Shown: piece by piece, positions 54,101 to 64,000 of the stretch
Layout of the letters: every line of letters begins with the position of its first letter
Numbering within the stretch: position 1 is the stretch's first letter
Origin: Cryptomeria japonica
Taxonomy: Eukaryota; Streptophyta; Pinopsida; Cupressales; Cupressaceae
Reading direction: 5' to 3'
NCBI RefSeq assembly: GCF_030272615.1
Contig: NC_081415.1
Location: 416,792,757 to 416,856,756, forward strand
Length of the DNA: 64,000 bases
Made by a program: the position numbers and the translations under genes
Notes under the pieces: model-generated
The model's database searches: none
What the model saw: only the letters and a program-made list of their open reading frames with translations
What the model was told of the DNA's origin: nothing

Positions 54101-54238
54101 ATAAACATTCATGTCTGGTAATGTAGTGTGCTCAGGATTGTAGAAGACATCATTGTCATACTCATAAGAACTCATGTTTACGGACCCTTGAGCTTCTTTA
54201 GCTTTTCTCCTAGATTTTTGAAGACGGGTTTCAACCAT
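51197..54238 (-). CDS. Gag-protease of the 16 kb element (1013 aa)
   Basis: Starts at ATG 54238 and is open to TGA 51197-51199. Residues 1-300 are Gln/Asn/Tyr-rich and end in a short coiled coil (NLEQQIRDLQKKVEDM). About 320-470 are the Gag capsid domain (KFDKYRGRGDPKAHIRQF, AMEWFSQLPPGIKSWGDLAE). 600-613 are a zinc knuckle of C-x2-H-x4-H-x4-C type. About 840-945 are an aspartic protease with VLIDGGAGLNIC, then LLGRPWIHEM. The active site reads D-G-G rather than D-S/T-G, a variant I have not seen tested. The Gag resembles that of the TR-GAG element at 27382, including the knuckle type and the CxKFPHNG block. Confidence 0.92.
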   Translation of the reverse strand: MVETRLQKSRRKAKEAQGSVNMSSYEYDNDVFYNPEHTTLPDMNVYRHNPNVESANAIHNATHNDNVDNSSILSADIQESIMDPQFNRLVEEIMRRDRQYFLNMMAQSGAKIPHDFDLSQLMESRPSQQTQPNSGGPNNMMPESPSVLLQKPAIPHTQAQMHDTYTQRPSWRPYAQTHAQDMGQPRQMDTQGLPQNFDTRRPHAKIGGNTMENERPIEYGLYTQNRYGVPQQEIMPSAPYMSQQYRTPYGHVYDQYHPYMQQAPPQMGVSNMGYATRNPSPPKNNLEQQIRDLQKKVEDMGTSKPTYTMRDICPYPFDKSIPMPPFPLHFATPKFDKYRGRGDPKAHIRQFFTACIEVAAEETYLMRLFPQSLGDQAMEWFSQLPPGIKSWGDLAEAFIQHFSYNIETDVSVTTLCNTKQKEGESFASFLQRWRNLASRCSCEIPQKQMVEMFTQNVNKAIGYDLRKACLSTFKDVIEKGLATEKVLIEQGVIKLFKENKEDFKGKDKPKFWNKNKNTVNDGVVDANTVRPKFIFSGSNSTNNQVNNQTAAKPRRKYTPLGEPLESVFKKLVANKVITVPDFPPYEPKVKPNWWNDDEYCEFHKSKGHKTSNCHRLKNIVQDLIDRGDIEIEGHSSNQEHEVFKEPFPKHDKGKGKVTDDQANYTRTSYNYDSTINHISMDNHISTITIKNKNPENPPQRPKIVLKGVGSSSTSTSECHFTTRRGKITLPGSSTKNTNLPSTKPEYDLVEQLGKTPALISILELLRISPAHKAVLDKTLRDTAVPTDLNVDQFQAMVGYLSVPHSLTFTEADDASISQPHNAPLHIEAFIHKHRIKRVLIDGGAGLNICTLSTIRQLGYSDKAVNSMNQITIKAYDDEERSSKGTVILPLRIGPVTKDVICQVLDLDLTYNILLGRPWIHEMRAVPSTYHQCIKFPHNGVEVTVNGDPNPFIYCNNLRSHTETIIPSNREATPSSAYIDPESLKPSTSKQGELRAKFQDKGMGEYTLNQTMFL

Positions 54239-56569
54239 GAACTAGGTGTTTAGCAATATGTGAGAAACTTAGACGAAAATGACAAGAGTATGTAAGACTA
54301 GGAGTTGTATGGAATGTAAATGAATCTGAAGTTTACTTGCAATGTCCAAAGTGTAAGACCAAGTATGTATGTAGTAGAGTAGGTGTGACTTCCAAAGAGA
54401 GGATAGTTTCTCTTGATGAGGTAAGCTGACCTTGACTCTAAGTAAGACCAAATGAGACCCAAAGGTAAGAAACCTTGATGAGGGACCACTTAGCAAAGTG
54501 TAGTAGTATGTAGTGTGTTGACAAAGTATAGTGAGGACAAGCAAGTGACCTTTTGACTCAAGTTTAGACAAGTATGAATGTAAAATGAGGTATGAAGCAA
54601 TGATGGACTGTGTAAGACCTTAGAACAGGCTGAATGCTAGATGAAACCTGAAGAGACAACCTAGGAAGCTCAAGTATGCCGAAACTGATTTCTTTGTTTG
54701 CTTGACTGTTAAACTTTTCAAATCCTGACACAGACGCCTCTGTATACTTCACAGATGCGGTTTTAATACACAGACGCTATTCTGTTTGACGTAGACGTGA
54801 TTATGAGATTTTCTGTTGATGTTTGCTGGGACTGTAACCGTTTTTGCAATTGTGGACACAGACGCGCCTGTATACTTCACAGACGCGATTTCCAGACACA
54901 GACGTGTCTATGTTCGACACAGACGCTGATAAAAACACAGACGCTATTCTGTACTTCACAGACGCGTTTATCAGCCACAGACGCGATTTTAACCGACACA
55001 GACGCGTTTCTGCAACCTTAGTGCAATCTTTCCTATCTGTGAATTTGTTTTGCTGTGACCAAATCTGATTTTTTGACTATTTTTCGTGACAAGAGGACAC
55101 AGTGTTGATGACCCAATGTTTGCAGACTGTTTAGACTCCAAAAAGTGTGTTGTTTGATGTAAAAAGTTTTTGCATATACTTGAAGACACAAAAGACACAA
55201 TGTTTTGCCGTTTTGTCTTGATTGTTTGAATATTTATCATAAGTCAAGCACAATTCTTATGGCTGGCCAGGACAATAATTGTTGATCCCACATGGGGTTT
55301 TACCCCCGAGGCTACGCTATTCAGAGCGGATACTTAGATGCTTGACCTCACTGGCTCCACCCTCGGCACTCACTTCTCGGGTCAGCCAAGCATCAGTCCC
55401 CATGAAAACTCCCCATGGCGAACTTTGTATCTCTACTAAGAACCGTATGTGTGTGGGCCGCTACCAGAGGTCCGACCTCCTGCCTCAACAACTAGAAGGA
55501 TTTGGGCATCTAAAACAATGAGGTGCTAGTAAGGGCATCCGCTCGTGTGGCCATACATGCGGCACTTTCAGCTCTGTAAATACAGAAGGCTCCCAGCCGG
55601 TAGGGGTTACGCCCTACAAATGATCAAATAAATTTGATCAAACGGGTTTATGGGGAGACATAGTGTCGGTATGAACTAATCAGCACACGTTATTCATAGT
55701 TTTCACCATGAATACATTTGATTATAGTGGCTTGGAAGAAGATGGCTTTTCTTTTGCTACCACTTGGGTCGTTCTCTTCTCACTAGTAGTCCTAATGACC
55801 ACACGGGAAGACAGGCCCTCTAAAGAATAAACAAAAAGAGCCTATTGCTCAAGACACAAAAGACAATGGTTCAATTTTAGTGCACCAATTGAAGTGTTTG
55901 CTAAGCTATGAAACAAGGCACACAATAAAAATTACAAAACCCTAGCTAAGGCCCTGCAACAAAATTGTTAGTAGTTTGGGTTGTTTCAAATGATAACCCC
56001 TTCCTGCAAGCACACAAGTTAGGTAAATTTTAGAAAACCCAAAAAGACTTTGTGAAAAGGGGCCTTCAACAAAAACGTATTTGCCTCCAAAGCAAGCTGC
56101 ACAAACCAGGTTAGCTAGATCTGCAAAGGTTAGCCGAAAATAAACCAGATCTGAAACCCTAAGTACAAAATCCGAAAACCCGAATCGAAAAACTTAAAAA
56201 AAAAATTTGCAAAATAGAATGCACAGACGCTGTTATACCAGACACAGACGCGTCTGTCTGACACAGACGCGGTTATGTGATTCTCAGACGCGATCTAAGA
56301 ACACAGACGCCTCTTTCTTCTACAGACGCGATAAGATGGTGCACAGACGCGATTCAGGATCACAGACGCGACTTTCGGAAACCTGCAAAAATAGAAATGA
56401 CAGAAACACAGACGCGATCAAAGATATCACAGACGCCTCTGAAATACAAAAACGCGATCCGAACACTCGCAGACGCGGAAAAAAACCTAAAATGTCGTCG
56501 AAATCGTCCGATCTGCAACTTCAAAAATGCAAAATCTGCAACAAAAATGTTAAATGCAAAGGGACAAGA
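54239..56569 (-). other. Leader of the 16 kb element with two GCGTCTGTG arrays
   Basis: A 2.3 kb untranslated leader between the primer site and gag. On the minus strand it carries about 12 copies of CGCGTCTGTG at 56480-56215 and about 12 at 55015-54725, with variants. Between them lies moderately GC-rich sequence at 55250-55650 with no coding signal. The same motif occurs in the intron of the antisense gene, in the opposite genomic orientation. Confidence 0.7.
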
Positions 56570-56587
56570 GTCCCACCGGGTGTGCCA
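56570..56587 (-). promoter_or_regulatory. Primer-binding site of the 16 kb element
   Basis: TGGCACACCCGGTGGGAC on the minus strand, 3 nt after the end of the 5' LTR. The complementary tRNA 3' end would be ...GGTGTGCCA preceded by a T-arm-like CCCACCG. I did not assign the tRNA. Confidence 0.7.
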
Positions 56588-56590
56588 AAA

Positions 56591-57383
56591 TGTATATGGT
56601 GAAAATGGATAGCAATAAACAACAATATTGAAAGACTAAAATGGATTCAACCACCAAACCCTAGCCTAACAATGAACAAAGATCCACCATAACATATGAA
56701 GATAACCTAAGACAATGCAAATAACTCAAAATCACAAAGATTATACCATCACATGTCCACTAGGGTTTTGATCTCCATTCTTCCTATCTCCATTGATCTT
56801 GTTTGATATGCTTGCTCTCAGATTTTTGTATGCACAAGAGCTCAATAAAGAACAGAATGTGGTTGCAAGTAGAATTGTAGTGTAGCCAAGTCCTCCAAAA
56901 TCAGTCATTAGTCATTAGGGTGCTTCATTAGGGTTTGATAATGAAGAAAGAATCTCCTTAAATAGAAGACACAATAAGAAATGGAGGGTTAAGATTGAGA
57001 GGTGTAAAAAGAGAGGTCGGCTAGGATTAGAGGGTAGGTATAAGAAATACCAAAATAATGAAAGAAGTAGGTAGTGTAGGAAATAAGAGATGAATGACAT
57101 GTGTCATGTGTAGAAAAAGATAATGAATTAATTAAATAAATAAAGATTTATTTAATAAATAGAAGAAGTAGGACAATTAAATAAATAAAATATTTATTTA
57201 ATTTAGGAAAGGGATAATTTAAATAAATAAATGTATTTATTTAAATGAGAAATAAGGCTAGAAGAGGATAAATGAATTAATTAAATAAATAAAGATTTAT
57301 TTAATTAATAGAAGAATTAGGCTTAGATAATTAAATAAATAAAATATTTATTTAATTAAACATGACAATTTTGAGTGTCTACA
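56591..57383 (-). repeat. 5' LTR of the 16 kb Ty3/gypsy element
   Basis: The 793 bp partner of 41151-41943, with the same length and ends. It lies upstream of gag on the minus strand and so supplies the promoter. It is followed by the target duplication AAACT at 57384-57388. Confidence 0.95.
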
Positions 57384-58159
57384 AAACTCATTTGTCTGCC
57401 CTGCAACATTCTCTGCTCAACACTTCACATCAAAAGATGAATTCACTTATTTGCACATACACCACTCTCTGATAATGCAGACACCACCATAACACACAAA
57501 TTACATGAATATATCACCTATTTATACAAATAATCAACCTTGACTACAAGGTCGGCTCAACCCTCAAGACTTAATTACAAAATTACATTACATGATTCAT
57601 AAATCAACCACGAGACCAATACAATGCCATAGACAACATAGCATGGACCCAAATCAAATCCTCTAACATGAAACACCATAAAAAATCTTGCCAAGATCAA
57701 CCACAACATGCTATACCACCGAAAATGTCGCATAACACGAAGAATATCACCAAACCCATAAGATCTTCAATAATGCACACAAGAATCGATGTGGTCTGCC
57801 AAGACAAATAGGACATGATTACAAAACACCAATAAGCATGTTAGAACCATCCACAATAGCTACACCAATACCACTTAATCAAATCTCCATCGATCAACAC
57901 AGTGATACTCAAGAACACTCAACAACAACAACTGAAACTAGAAAGATAACTTGCAAAGCATCAAATCACGAACCGCTTGAATTGAAGATACGCATGAGCA
58001 TCCCAAACACTCTCCCAAATCCACAACCAAAGATATAATTATATCAGAGCACAATAGATCAAATACCAACTTAATTCTTTGCAATATCAGAACATCAAAA
58101 CATATGAATATGTTAAAATCAATGACAACAACATATCCTAGCAGCAACAATATCCAACA
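57384..58159 (-). repeat. Copia 3' LTR, proximal part
   Basis: A continuation of the copia LTR after the 16 kb element. It is homologous to 3425-3570 and 5061-5757 of the solo LTR. It ends CCAACA at 58159, that is TGTTGG on the minus strand. A TATA box TATAAATA on the minus strand is at 57519-57526. The adjoining 58160-58172 reads AAAAGGGGGAGAT on the minus strand, a typical copia polypurine tract, which identifies this LTR as the 3' LTR of the element to the right. Confidence 0.82.
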
Positions 58160-58757
58160 ATCTCCCCCTTTTGAATTAATTTCAACATATGAATGTGAAA
58201 AATAATTTAAAGGAATAAATCAACACCAACAATTTCAAACAAACTCCTCCTAAGATCATGTACACAAAGCTTCAAAGATAAGGCAGTTTTTCACATGCTT
58301 CTCTCCCCCTTTGACAACAATGCCAAAGACAAAATACAAATCATTATTCTCTCCCCGTTTACTAGATAATCTCTCCCCCTTATAACAAACTCACAAATCT
58401 GAACATCTGAACCATACACTGACTACTCCGGCTGAGTAGCAACACCAACTCATCAATCCAAATAAGAGGATAAGATTTTGAACTCCACCGGATTGATGCA
58501 TCTCAATGCATCTAGTTCTCATTAGGAGGGGTAGACACCCCTAATTTGTCTCTCAAATATACAAATATATTTGTAGGCAAAGGTTTAGTAAAGATATCTG
58601 CAATCTTATCCTTTGTAGATACATACTCCAATTTGACTTCTTCATCACTGATTTTCTCCCTCACGAAATGATACTTAATTTATATATGCTTTGTTTTAGA
58701 GTGTAGTACCGGATTCTTGGAAATATTGATAGCACTTGAATCGTCACAATATATAAC
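58160..58757 (-). pseudogene. Copia element 3' end: polypurine tract and RNase H C-terminus
   Basis: The minus strand from 58757 reads YCDDSSAINISKNPVLHSKT, then VREKISDEEVKLEYV and DIFTKPLPT, the conserved C-terminal part of Ty1/copia RNase H (…CDNxSAIxLSKNP…H.RTKHI…D.LTKPL). Coding ends near 58510. The following 350 bp to the LTR is non-coding and contains pyrimidine-rich CTCCCCCTTT copies on the plus strand. The domain is split upstream by a solo LTR at 58758. Confidence 0.82.
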
Positions 58758-60292
58758 TATATACACCTAAAAATGGTCTGAAGATAATTAATTGAATAAG
58801 CAATTATTTAATTAATCCCCCTTCCCAATTTAATTGAATTCATCAACAATTTGATTAAATTATCCCTTTTCATCTACTTATTAATAAATCTAAGGATTTA
58901 TTTAATAGGTTCATTTCAATAATCCCCTTTGATTAATTAATTCAAATTAATTAATTCTTCCCCATCAAATTCATTTCTTTTAATCTCCTAATTAATTAAA
59001 ACAAATCAATTTATGAGTTGTTGAGAATTAATTAATCTTTTCCTATTATTTTAATTTCTAAATTCAAATTACCCACATTCCTCCTAACTTCTAACCACCT
59101 AACCTAACCCATTCCATCTAACCCTGGGTTTAAATAAACCTACCTTAGCTTGCACATCCTAACCTCCTTATCCTAACCTCCTATGGTGTGGATACTCTCC
59201 CCTTGAGACATATGGCATTCTTGGGCCACATGTCCCCTCTCTTGGAAGCCTCTTGACACTTGTCACCATAGAGATGACAAATGTTCCCTTTCATCCAACC
59301 TCTCTTGGAAGCCTCTTGACACTTGTCACCATAGAGATGACAAATGTTCCCTTTCATCCGACCTCTTTTCCAACCTCCTCCAATTTCACCATTGATATCT
59401 TCAGACTCAATCTTGATCGTTGATTCCTGCCACCTCACCCCTGGCCTTGGAAATCCTATAAATAGACCCCATTTTGGAGCAATAATCATCCCATCTCATT
59501 TGCATTTTATGCATTGTTACTATAGGCATAATATCTCTTAGCATATCATAGGCATAAACCTACCTTAGCTTGCACATCCTAACCTCCTTATCCTAACCTC
59601 CTATGGTGTGGATACTCTCCCCTTGAGACATATGGCATTCTTGGGCCACATGTCCCCTCTCTTGGAAGCCTCTTGACACTTGTCACCATAGAGATGACAA
59701 ATGTTCCCTTTCATCCAACCTCTCTTGGAAGCCTCTTGACACTTGTCACCATAGAGATGACAAATGTTCCCTTTCATCCGACCTCTTTTCCAACCTCCTC
59801 CAATTTCACCATTGATATCTTCAGACTCAATCTTGATCGTTGATTCCTGCCACCTCACCCCTGGCCTTGGAAATCCTATAAATAGACCCCATTTTGGAGC
59901 AATAATCATCCCATCTCATTTGCATTTTATGCATTGTTACTATAGGCATAATATCTCTTAGCATATCATTTGAGCATTGTTATTATAGGCAATTGCATTC
60001 TTAGATCTAGCTTATTTTCTAGCATAATTGTTGAATCATGTAGCTTAATCATTCTCTTTTATAGCTTAAATGCATCATTATAATCTTAAATCCTCCATCT
60101 AGGTGTAGTCAAGTCACTGGAATTCACTTATCTAGATCTGAGAGCAAATCTACACTCACATTTATTAGGAGGCGATAGATCGATTAGCCATGGTTTTATC
60201 TTTATTTGTTCTAAATTTGCTAACCATGCTTGTAATGATCTATTGAGTGTTTTGTGTTGCAGCTACAAGTATCACACTTTGTAGGCACGACA
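58758..60292 (+). mobile_element. Solo LTR with an internal 420 bp tandem duplication
   Basis: Bracketed by ATAAC (58753-58757 and 60293-60297). It ends ACGACA and starts TATATACACC, where TG has become TA. Removing it lets the copia RNase H read through (PTVI followed by YCDDS). It contains two tandem copies of a 420 bp unit with a TATA box TATAAATA in each. No internal coding region or second LTR is seen, hence solo LTR. The left third is AT-rich with AATTAATTAA-type runs. Confidence 0.75.
59134..59973 (+). repeat. Two tandem 420 bp units (each with a nested 63 bp duplication)
   Basis: Copy 1 is 59134-59553 and copy 2 is 59554-59973; the last few bases differ at the junction, and I saw no other difference. 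Inside each, a 63 bp unit starting CTCTCTTGGAAGCCTC occurs twice in tandem. TATA boxes are at 59457-59464 and 59877-59884. Confidence 0.88.
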
Positions 60293-60630
60293 ATAACAGT
60301 AGGCTCATCATATAAACTCTAATCCTTCAACATTTGCTTCATCCAAACTACCTAAGTACAGTTGCTGGCAGCAACAATGTATTCAGCTTCTGCAGTAGAT
60401 AGAGATATAACATCTTTCTTCTAACTGGACCATGAAAGCAACTTCTTCCCCCCCAAAAATGCTCCACTGATAGTGCTTTTCTAGTTATCAACATCACCTG
60501 CCCAATCAACATCACTATATGCACATAACATGAAATTATCATTCTTTGGATACCATAAACCATAGCCAAATGTCCCCTTCAAGTATCTGAAAATCCTCTT
60601 CACAATAGTAACATGAATTTCTTTAATATC
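60293..60630 (-). pseudogene. Copia RNase H, N-terminal and middle part
   Basis: Minus-strand Ty1/copia RNase H: IFRYLKGTFGYGLWY, YSDVDWAGDVDN (the first catalytic Asp region), GGKKLLSWSS, LSTAEAEYIVAASNCT (catalytic Glu), then WMKQMLKD and EPTVI at the solo LTR junction. In-frame stops occur at several places, including after DVDN and WSS. Together with 58510-58757 it makes one full RNase H domain interrupted by a solo LTR. Confidence 0.85.
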
Positions 60631-62695
60631 TATTGGAGCTCAAAATCACTGGTTTGATGATCCCTAAGAGCATGCCACCTTCTATGATCAATATCGGCAA
60701 CTGATTTTTGCCAACTAATGGAATGATCAATTAGGTCTTACTTCCCTTCACTTCTGGTTCTGCTAGACCAAGGTGGGTATACCTTATCACCAACTATTCT
60801 CTTGTTGTACTGCGATCAACTAATGATGCTTAGGCATATTATGTTACAATATTCCTATTTGAAATCACTCTTGAATGGCATGAAGATGAGAGTGATTATA
60901 GTTTTACCCTATACTCCTACTTTGTAGAACTAAAACTGAAGTGAAATTTGTTTTATGAAAATTAGAATGGAAGTGTTCTTAATTTATGGAATACAATGTT
61001 GAATATGTAATAGTGACCAGTGTCTTCTCCTTTTAATGGGCACCTAGTCCTATGGAAACTTGTCTCTTTCACTCTCCTACTAGACAGTTTTGCAACTATC
61101 CACTGCTAATACTCTCACAGTTGCTAATCCTATTATGACAGTCACTATACAACGAATTTAATAAAACTCCTATAGTAACCATCCAAGAGTGTGCACCTTC
61201 TTGTTCATGAAATGAAAATAACAAGATAGCAATAGTATGAAGAGTAACCCAAATGCAATCTCCAATTTTTTTAGTATTGAAATTGTAGACAGATTCAAAA
61301 AAATACACCAAAGTAATCTTAATGCAACATGTAAGCAGAGAGGTAACTGGTTTTATATTACTTTAAAGCAGAATTGCATCACAATATTGAAAGTATATGT
61401 GTTTGATATGTTATATTACAAAAATCTCCTCTTACCTAAATCTGATATATTTCATCCCCTGATTTACATTTTGAATCCTATATATATGAAGAAAGGCTCG
61501 ACAAAGGCGTCTCTTCATGATGCCTCGTCGATATGTTCATGATGCTTCTGGTGTTTCTGCTTTGTCGGCAAAACTTCTTTCGATCACCCGGGCAATCCTT
61601 CATTTCATTCATATTTTCTCTTTGGGTTACCTATGCTGAATGTATCTTGAATGGTGCTTATTGTGATTGTTTTAACTACATATACTTGCTCATAAGTTCT
61701 CTTTATCAGAGTTATTCCGATACAGGTAGTTTGGTCAAGAGTGTGTTATCTGAGTAGCTGTTGCGATGTCACTACATATACTCACTTTTAGAATAGGCTA
61801 TACTATCATATCATTGATTGTCCATTATTCTAATCTCATTAGTTATACCTATAGGGGTACCTTCTTCATTCTCCTTTATTGGCATAGGTTTTACCAATAT
61901 CAGCTCCTCGGTCATAAGTGCATAATTGGGATAGTTCCCCCGATATCATTCTGTTTACCCATCATTGGGATAGTTTTAGTAATCGAAATCTTGTTGACAT
62001 GCTATTCCAGCTTCATTGGTTATTCTGATGGACCTGCATAATGCATATGCTTTCATTTTCTTTTGTCGGGATAACTTACACCATCCGGATAGCCTTTTGA
62101 ACTTACCCCGATCTCATATTCTATTCCAACAAGACTTGTATCGACATGATGTATCTAGAAATGTATGTTTCGGGATAGCTTACTCTATCAACATTATATA
62201 ATACTGCTTCTGCACTTTTGGTGGTTATTCTGATAGGCACCTTAAATATCTTGTTTGGTATAACTATATCGATGTAATGCTTATCAAAATAGTTTGTTCT
62301 ATCAGAATCATAAAGAATTGTTCCTACGCTTTTGCTAGTCATTTCGACGGGCAATCAAGACTTCATGTTTGACATTTCTATCCCGATGTCCATGTTCAAC
62401 ACTGATTTATTGGATCAAGTTAGCTATCCCGATATCAATATTTAACATTGATTTATCAGATCAAAATAGCTATCCGATATAGACATGAAATGTTTTCTTA
62501 ATGAGGTTATCTTACTGATCTTTCTTGGATTTATCAGGAATTTTTTCACATATCATTAGGGCATAATGGAGACAATATGTGGGATTCTATGTTAGGTAAA
62601 AGAAAACTTTTGTAGCTTCAACATTTCACCACTTTAAACACAAAAGCTTGGTGATCATGTCAAGGGTATTGTTATGAAAATTTAGGGTTCCAACA
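60631..62695. mobile_element. 2.07 kb LTR-like insertion in the copia pol, same family as 5848-10193
   Basis: The copia frame breaks at FQVD (62696) and resumes at KEIHVTI (60630). The flanks are ATATC (60626-60630) and AGATC (62696-62700), a 5 bp duplication with one change. The block starts TATTGG (expected TG mutated) and ends TTAGGGTTCCAACA. It shares AGGTGGGTATACCT, TCGGGATAACTTAC and the right-hand end with the 4.35 kb block in LINE-A. A 46 bp tandem repeat with CTATCCCGAT starts at 62378, 62424 and 62470 (last copy partial). No coding sequence is seen. Confidence 0.7.
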
Positions 62696-63759
62696 AGATC
62701 AACTTGAAATCTTGCACAAAGACAAACATCATGCATAATATTTGGTCTAGTATGAGTCAAGTATAATAATCCACCAACCATAGATCTATACAAGGTTTGA
62801 TTAACTTTATGAGATTTATCATGCTTAGACAACTTGCATCCAGTCACCATAGGAGTCCCAATAGGTTTAGAATCAACTAACCCAAACTTCTTCAACAATT
62901 CCTTCACATACTTAGATTGAGAAATGAAAATGCCTTTGTCAATTTGTGTAATCTGCAGTCCTAAGAAGAATTTCATCTCACCTATTATAGACATCTCAAA
63001 CTTTTTTCGCATATCATCAACAAACTTGATACTCAAATCATCATCTCCTCAAAAAATAATGTCATCAACAAAGACTTCAAGAATCAAAATGTTATCATTA
63101 TCAACCTTAAAGTATAAATTACTGTCAACAATACCTTTACAAAATCCCAACTTCATCAAATACCTGTCCAATCTAGCATACCAGGCTCTAGGGGCTTGCT
63201 CCAGTCCATACAATGCTTTTCTTCAATTTTCATACCATGTCTCCTTCATCTGATAATAAAACCCATCCAGTTGTTCAATGTAGACTTCCTCTTCCAAATC
63301 ACCATTCAAAAATGCTAACTTAACATCCATCTTATATACCTTGAAATTATTATAAGCAACATATGCAAGAAGTAATCTAACGACTTCAATTCTATCTACC
63401 GGAGCAAAGGTCACCTCATAATCAATTCCTTCCATCTGAGAACATCCCTTACATACCAATCTTGCTTTGTTTCTAACCACTTCATCGGCTTCATTCAGTT
63501 TATTCTGAAACACCCATTTAGTGCCAATCACATTCTTATCTTTAGGTCTCAGAACAAGCTCCCATGTGTTATTCTTCTCAATCTGATTCAACTCTTCTTC
63601 CATAGCTTTTATCCAATTCTCATCTTTACATGTTTCTGGAATATCTTTAGGTTCAATCTTGGAAATAAAAAATATCTCTTCAACAACAATCATTCTCCTA
63701 GTCATTACACCTTTATTTTTGTCACCAATAATCTGATTTTCTGAATTATTCAATTTCAC
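62696..63759 (-). pseudogene. Copia reverse transcriptase
   Basis: Ty1/copia RVT_2 domain on the minus strand. 63223-63759 holds WIKAMEEELNQIEKNNTWEL, NVIGTKWVFQNKLNE, KARLVCKGCSQMEGIDYEVT and KMDVKLAFLNGDLEEEVYIE. The catalytic FVDDIIF is at about 63050-63072, followed by a TGA. 62626-63036 holds MKFFLGLQITQ, KYVKELLKKF and RSMVGGLLYLTHTRPNIM. It is broken by frameshifts between about 63040 and 63230. It makes cDNA from the element RNA in the family. Confidence 0.88.
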
Positions 63760-64000
63760 ATACCTCAGAGTCTTCTAATTGTTCTAATTCTTAGGTTCTT
63801 GAACTTATTCACTGGCAGTAGAAATATCCGGATTAACTATCTCTACCGGATCATTTTGCTTTAGGATCTCAGTCTGTACAAGCTTTGAAATAACATCCTA
63901 ATCATCAAACTCATATCCGCATGCTCTGATCTGTTTTCCATGACATTCATCAACCTTCAGATTTGAACTTTCCACTATCTTCTTCAATCTCTTATTGTAA
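63760..64000 (-). pseudogene. Copia pol, linker upstream of reverse transcriptase (runs off the window)
   Basis: Acidic, poorly conserved linker between integrase and reverse transcriptase, read on the minus strand with stops. GVMTRRMI at about 63690-63713 marks the transition to reverse transcriptase as in other plant copia elements. Integrase, gag and the 5' LTR should lie to the right of the window. Confidence 0.6.

Larger units (their letters stand above)
41151..57383 (-). mobile_element. Young 16.2 kb Ty3/gypsy element (Tat-like) carrying an antisense gene
   Basis: A complete LTR element with 793 bp LTRs differing at about four positions, the 5 bp target duplication AAACT (41146-41150 and 57384-57388), a primer-binding site and a polypurine tract. 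On the minus strand: a 2.35 kb leader, gag-pro, pol with G-patch, reverse transcriptase, RNase H, a second RNase H and integrase. The 4.8 kb downstream of pol holds an antisense unit with a plant mobile domain. The degenerate first RNase H followed by an archaeal-type RNase H, and extra antisense ORFs, are established traits of the plant Tat lineage. It inserted in a copia LTR. Confidence 0.92.

Noticed and set aside
59181-59909. Two identical 102-codon minus-strand ORFs as genes
   Set aside because: They are the reading of a duplicated LTR segment, contain a nested 63 bp repeat and have no recognisable domain.

Overview
The window is plant nuclear DNA, most likely from a gymnosperm (probably a conifer). 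It has no convincing host gene. It consists of degenerate transposable elements nested in one another, with very long LTRs, and an endogenous caulimovirid. The gymnosperm assignment is inference from this composition, and no species is claimed. Most reading frames are broken. The two exceptions are a 1143-codon gag-protease frame and the long gag-protease frame of a young Ty3/gypsy element.

Left block (1-13.0 kb): one L1-type LINE (LINE-A, minus strand) runs from about 13.02 kb down past the left edge. It was split by two insertions. One is a copia-family solo LTR (2982-5757, TSD AGAGA) that later received a LINE ORF1 fragment (3580-5060). The other is a 4.3 kb LTR-like element (5848-10193, TSD AGCCT).

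Middle block (13.0-35.3 kb): a second LINE (LINE-B, plus strand) lies head-to-head with the first and is spread over 22 kb. It contains an unassigned 1.5 kb insert, a 333 bp TRIM whose LTRs carry a tRNA-like Pol III promoter module (16239-16571, TSD GGAGG), a terminally redundant endogenous pararetrovirus (about 16731-23602), and a gag-only Ty3/gypsy element (24933-32810, TSD GTGTC).

Junction block (35.3-40.8 kb): AT-rich sequence, then a gypsy gag-protease fragment (minus) abutting a gypsy integrase fragment (plus).

Right block (40.8-64 kb): a minus-strand Ty1/copia element whose 3' LTR (40760-58159) is split by a young 16,233 bp Ty3/gypsy element (41151-57383, TSD AAACT, LTRs differing at about 4 of 793 positions). 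The copia body (58160 to the right edge) carries two further LTR-like insertions (58758-60292, TSD ATAAC; 60631-62695, TSD ATATC/AGATC).

The most notable object is the 16 kb element. It has a Tat-like gag-pro/pol with a G-patch, a degenerate RNase H and a second RNase H. In addition it carries, antisense to gag-pol, a gene-like unit encoding a plant mobile domain protein. That unit has its own TATA box, a short first exon, a canonical GTAAGT donor, a 785 bp intron and a large second exon. The intron contains five 25-nt inverted repeats whose stems covary.
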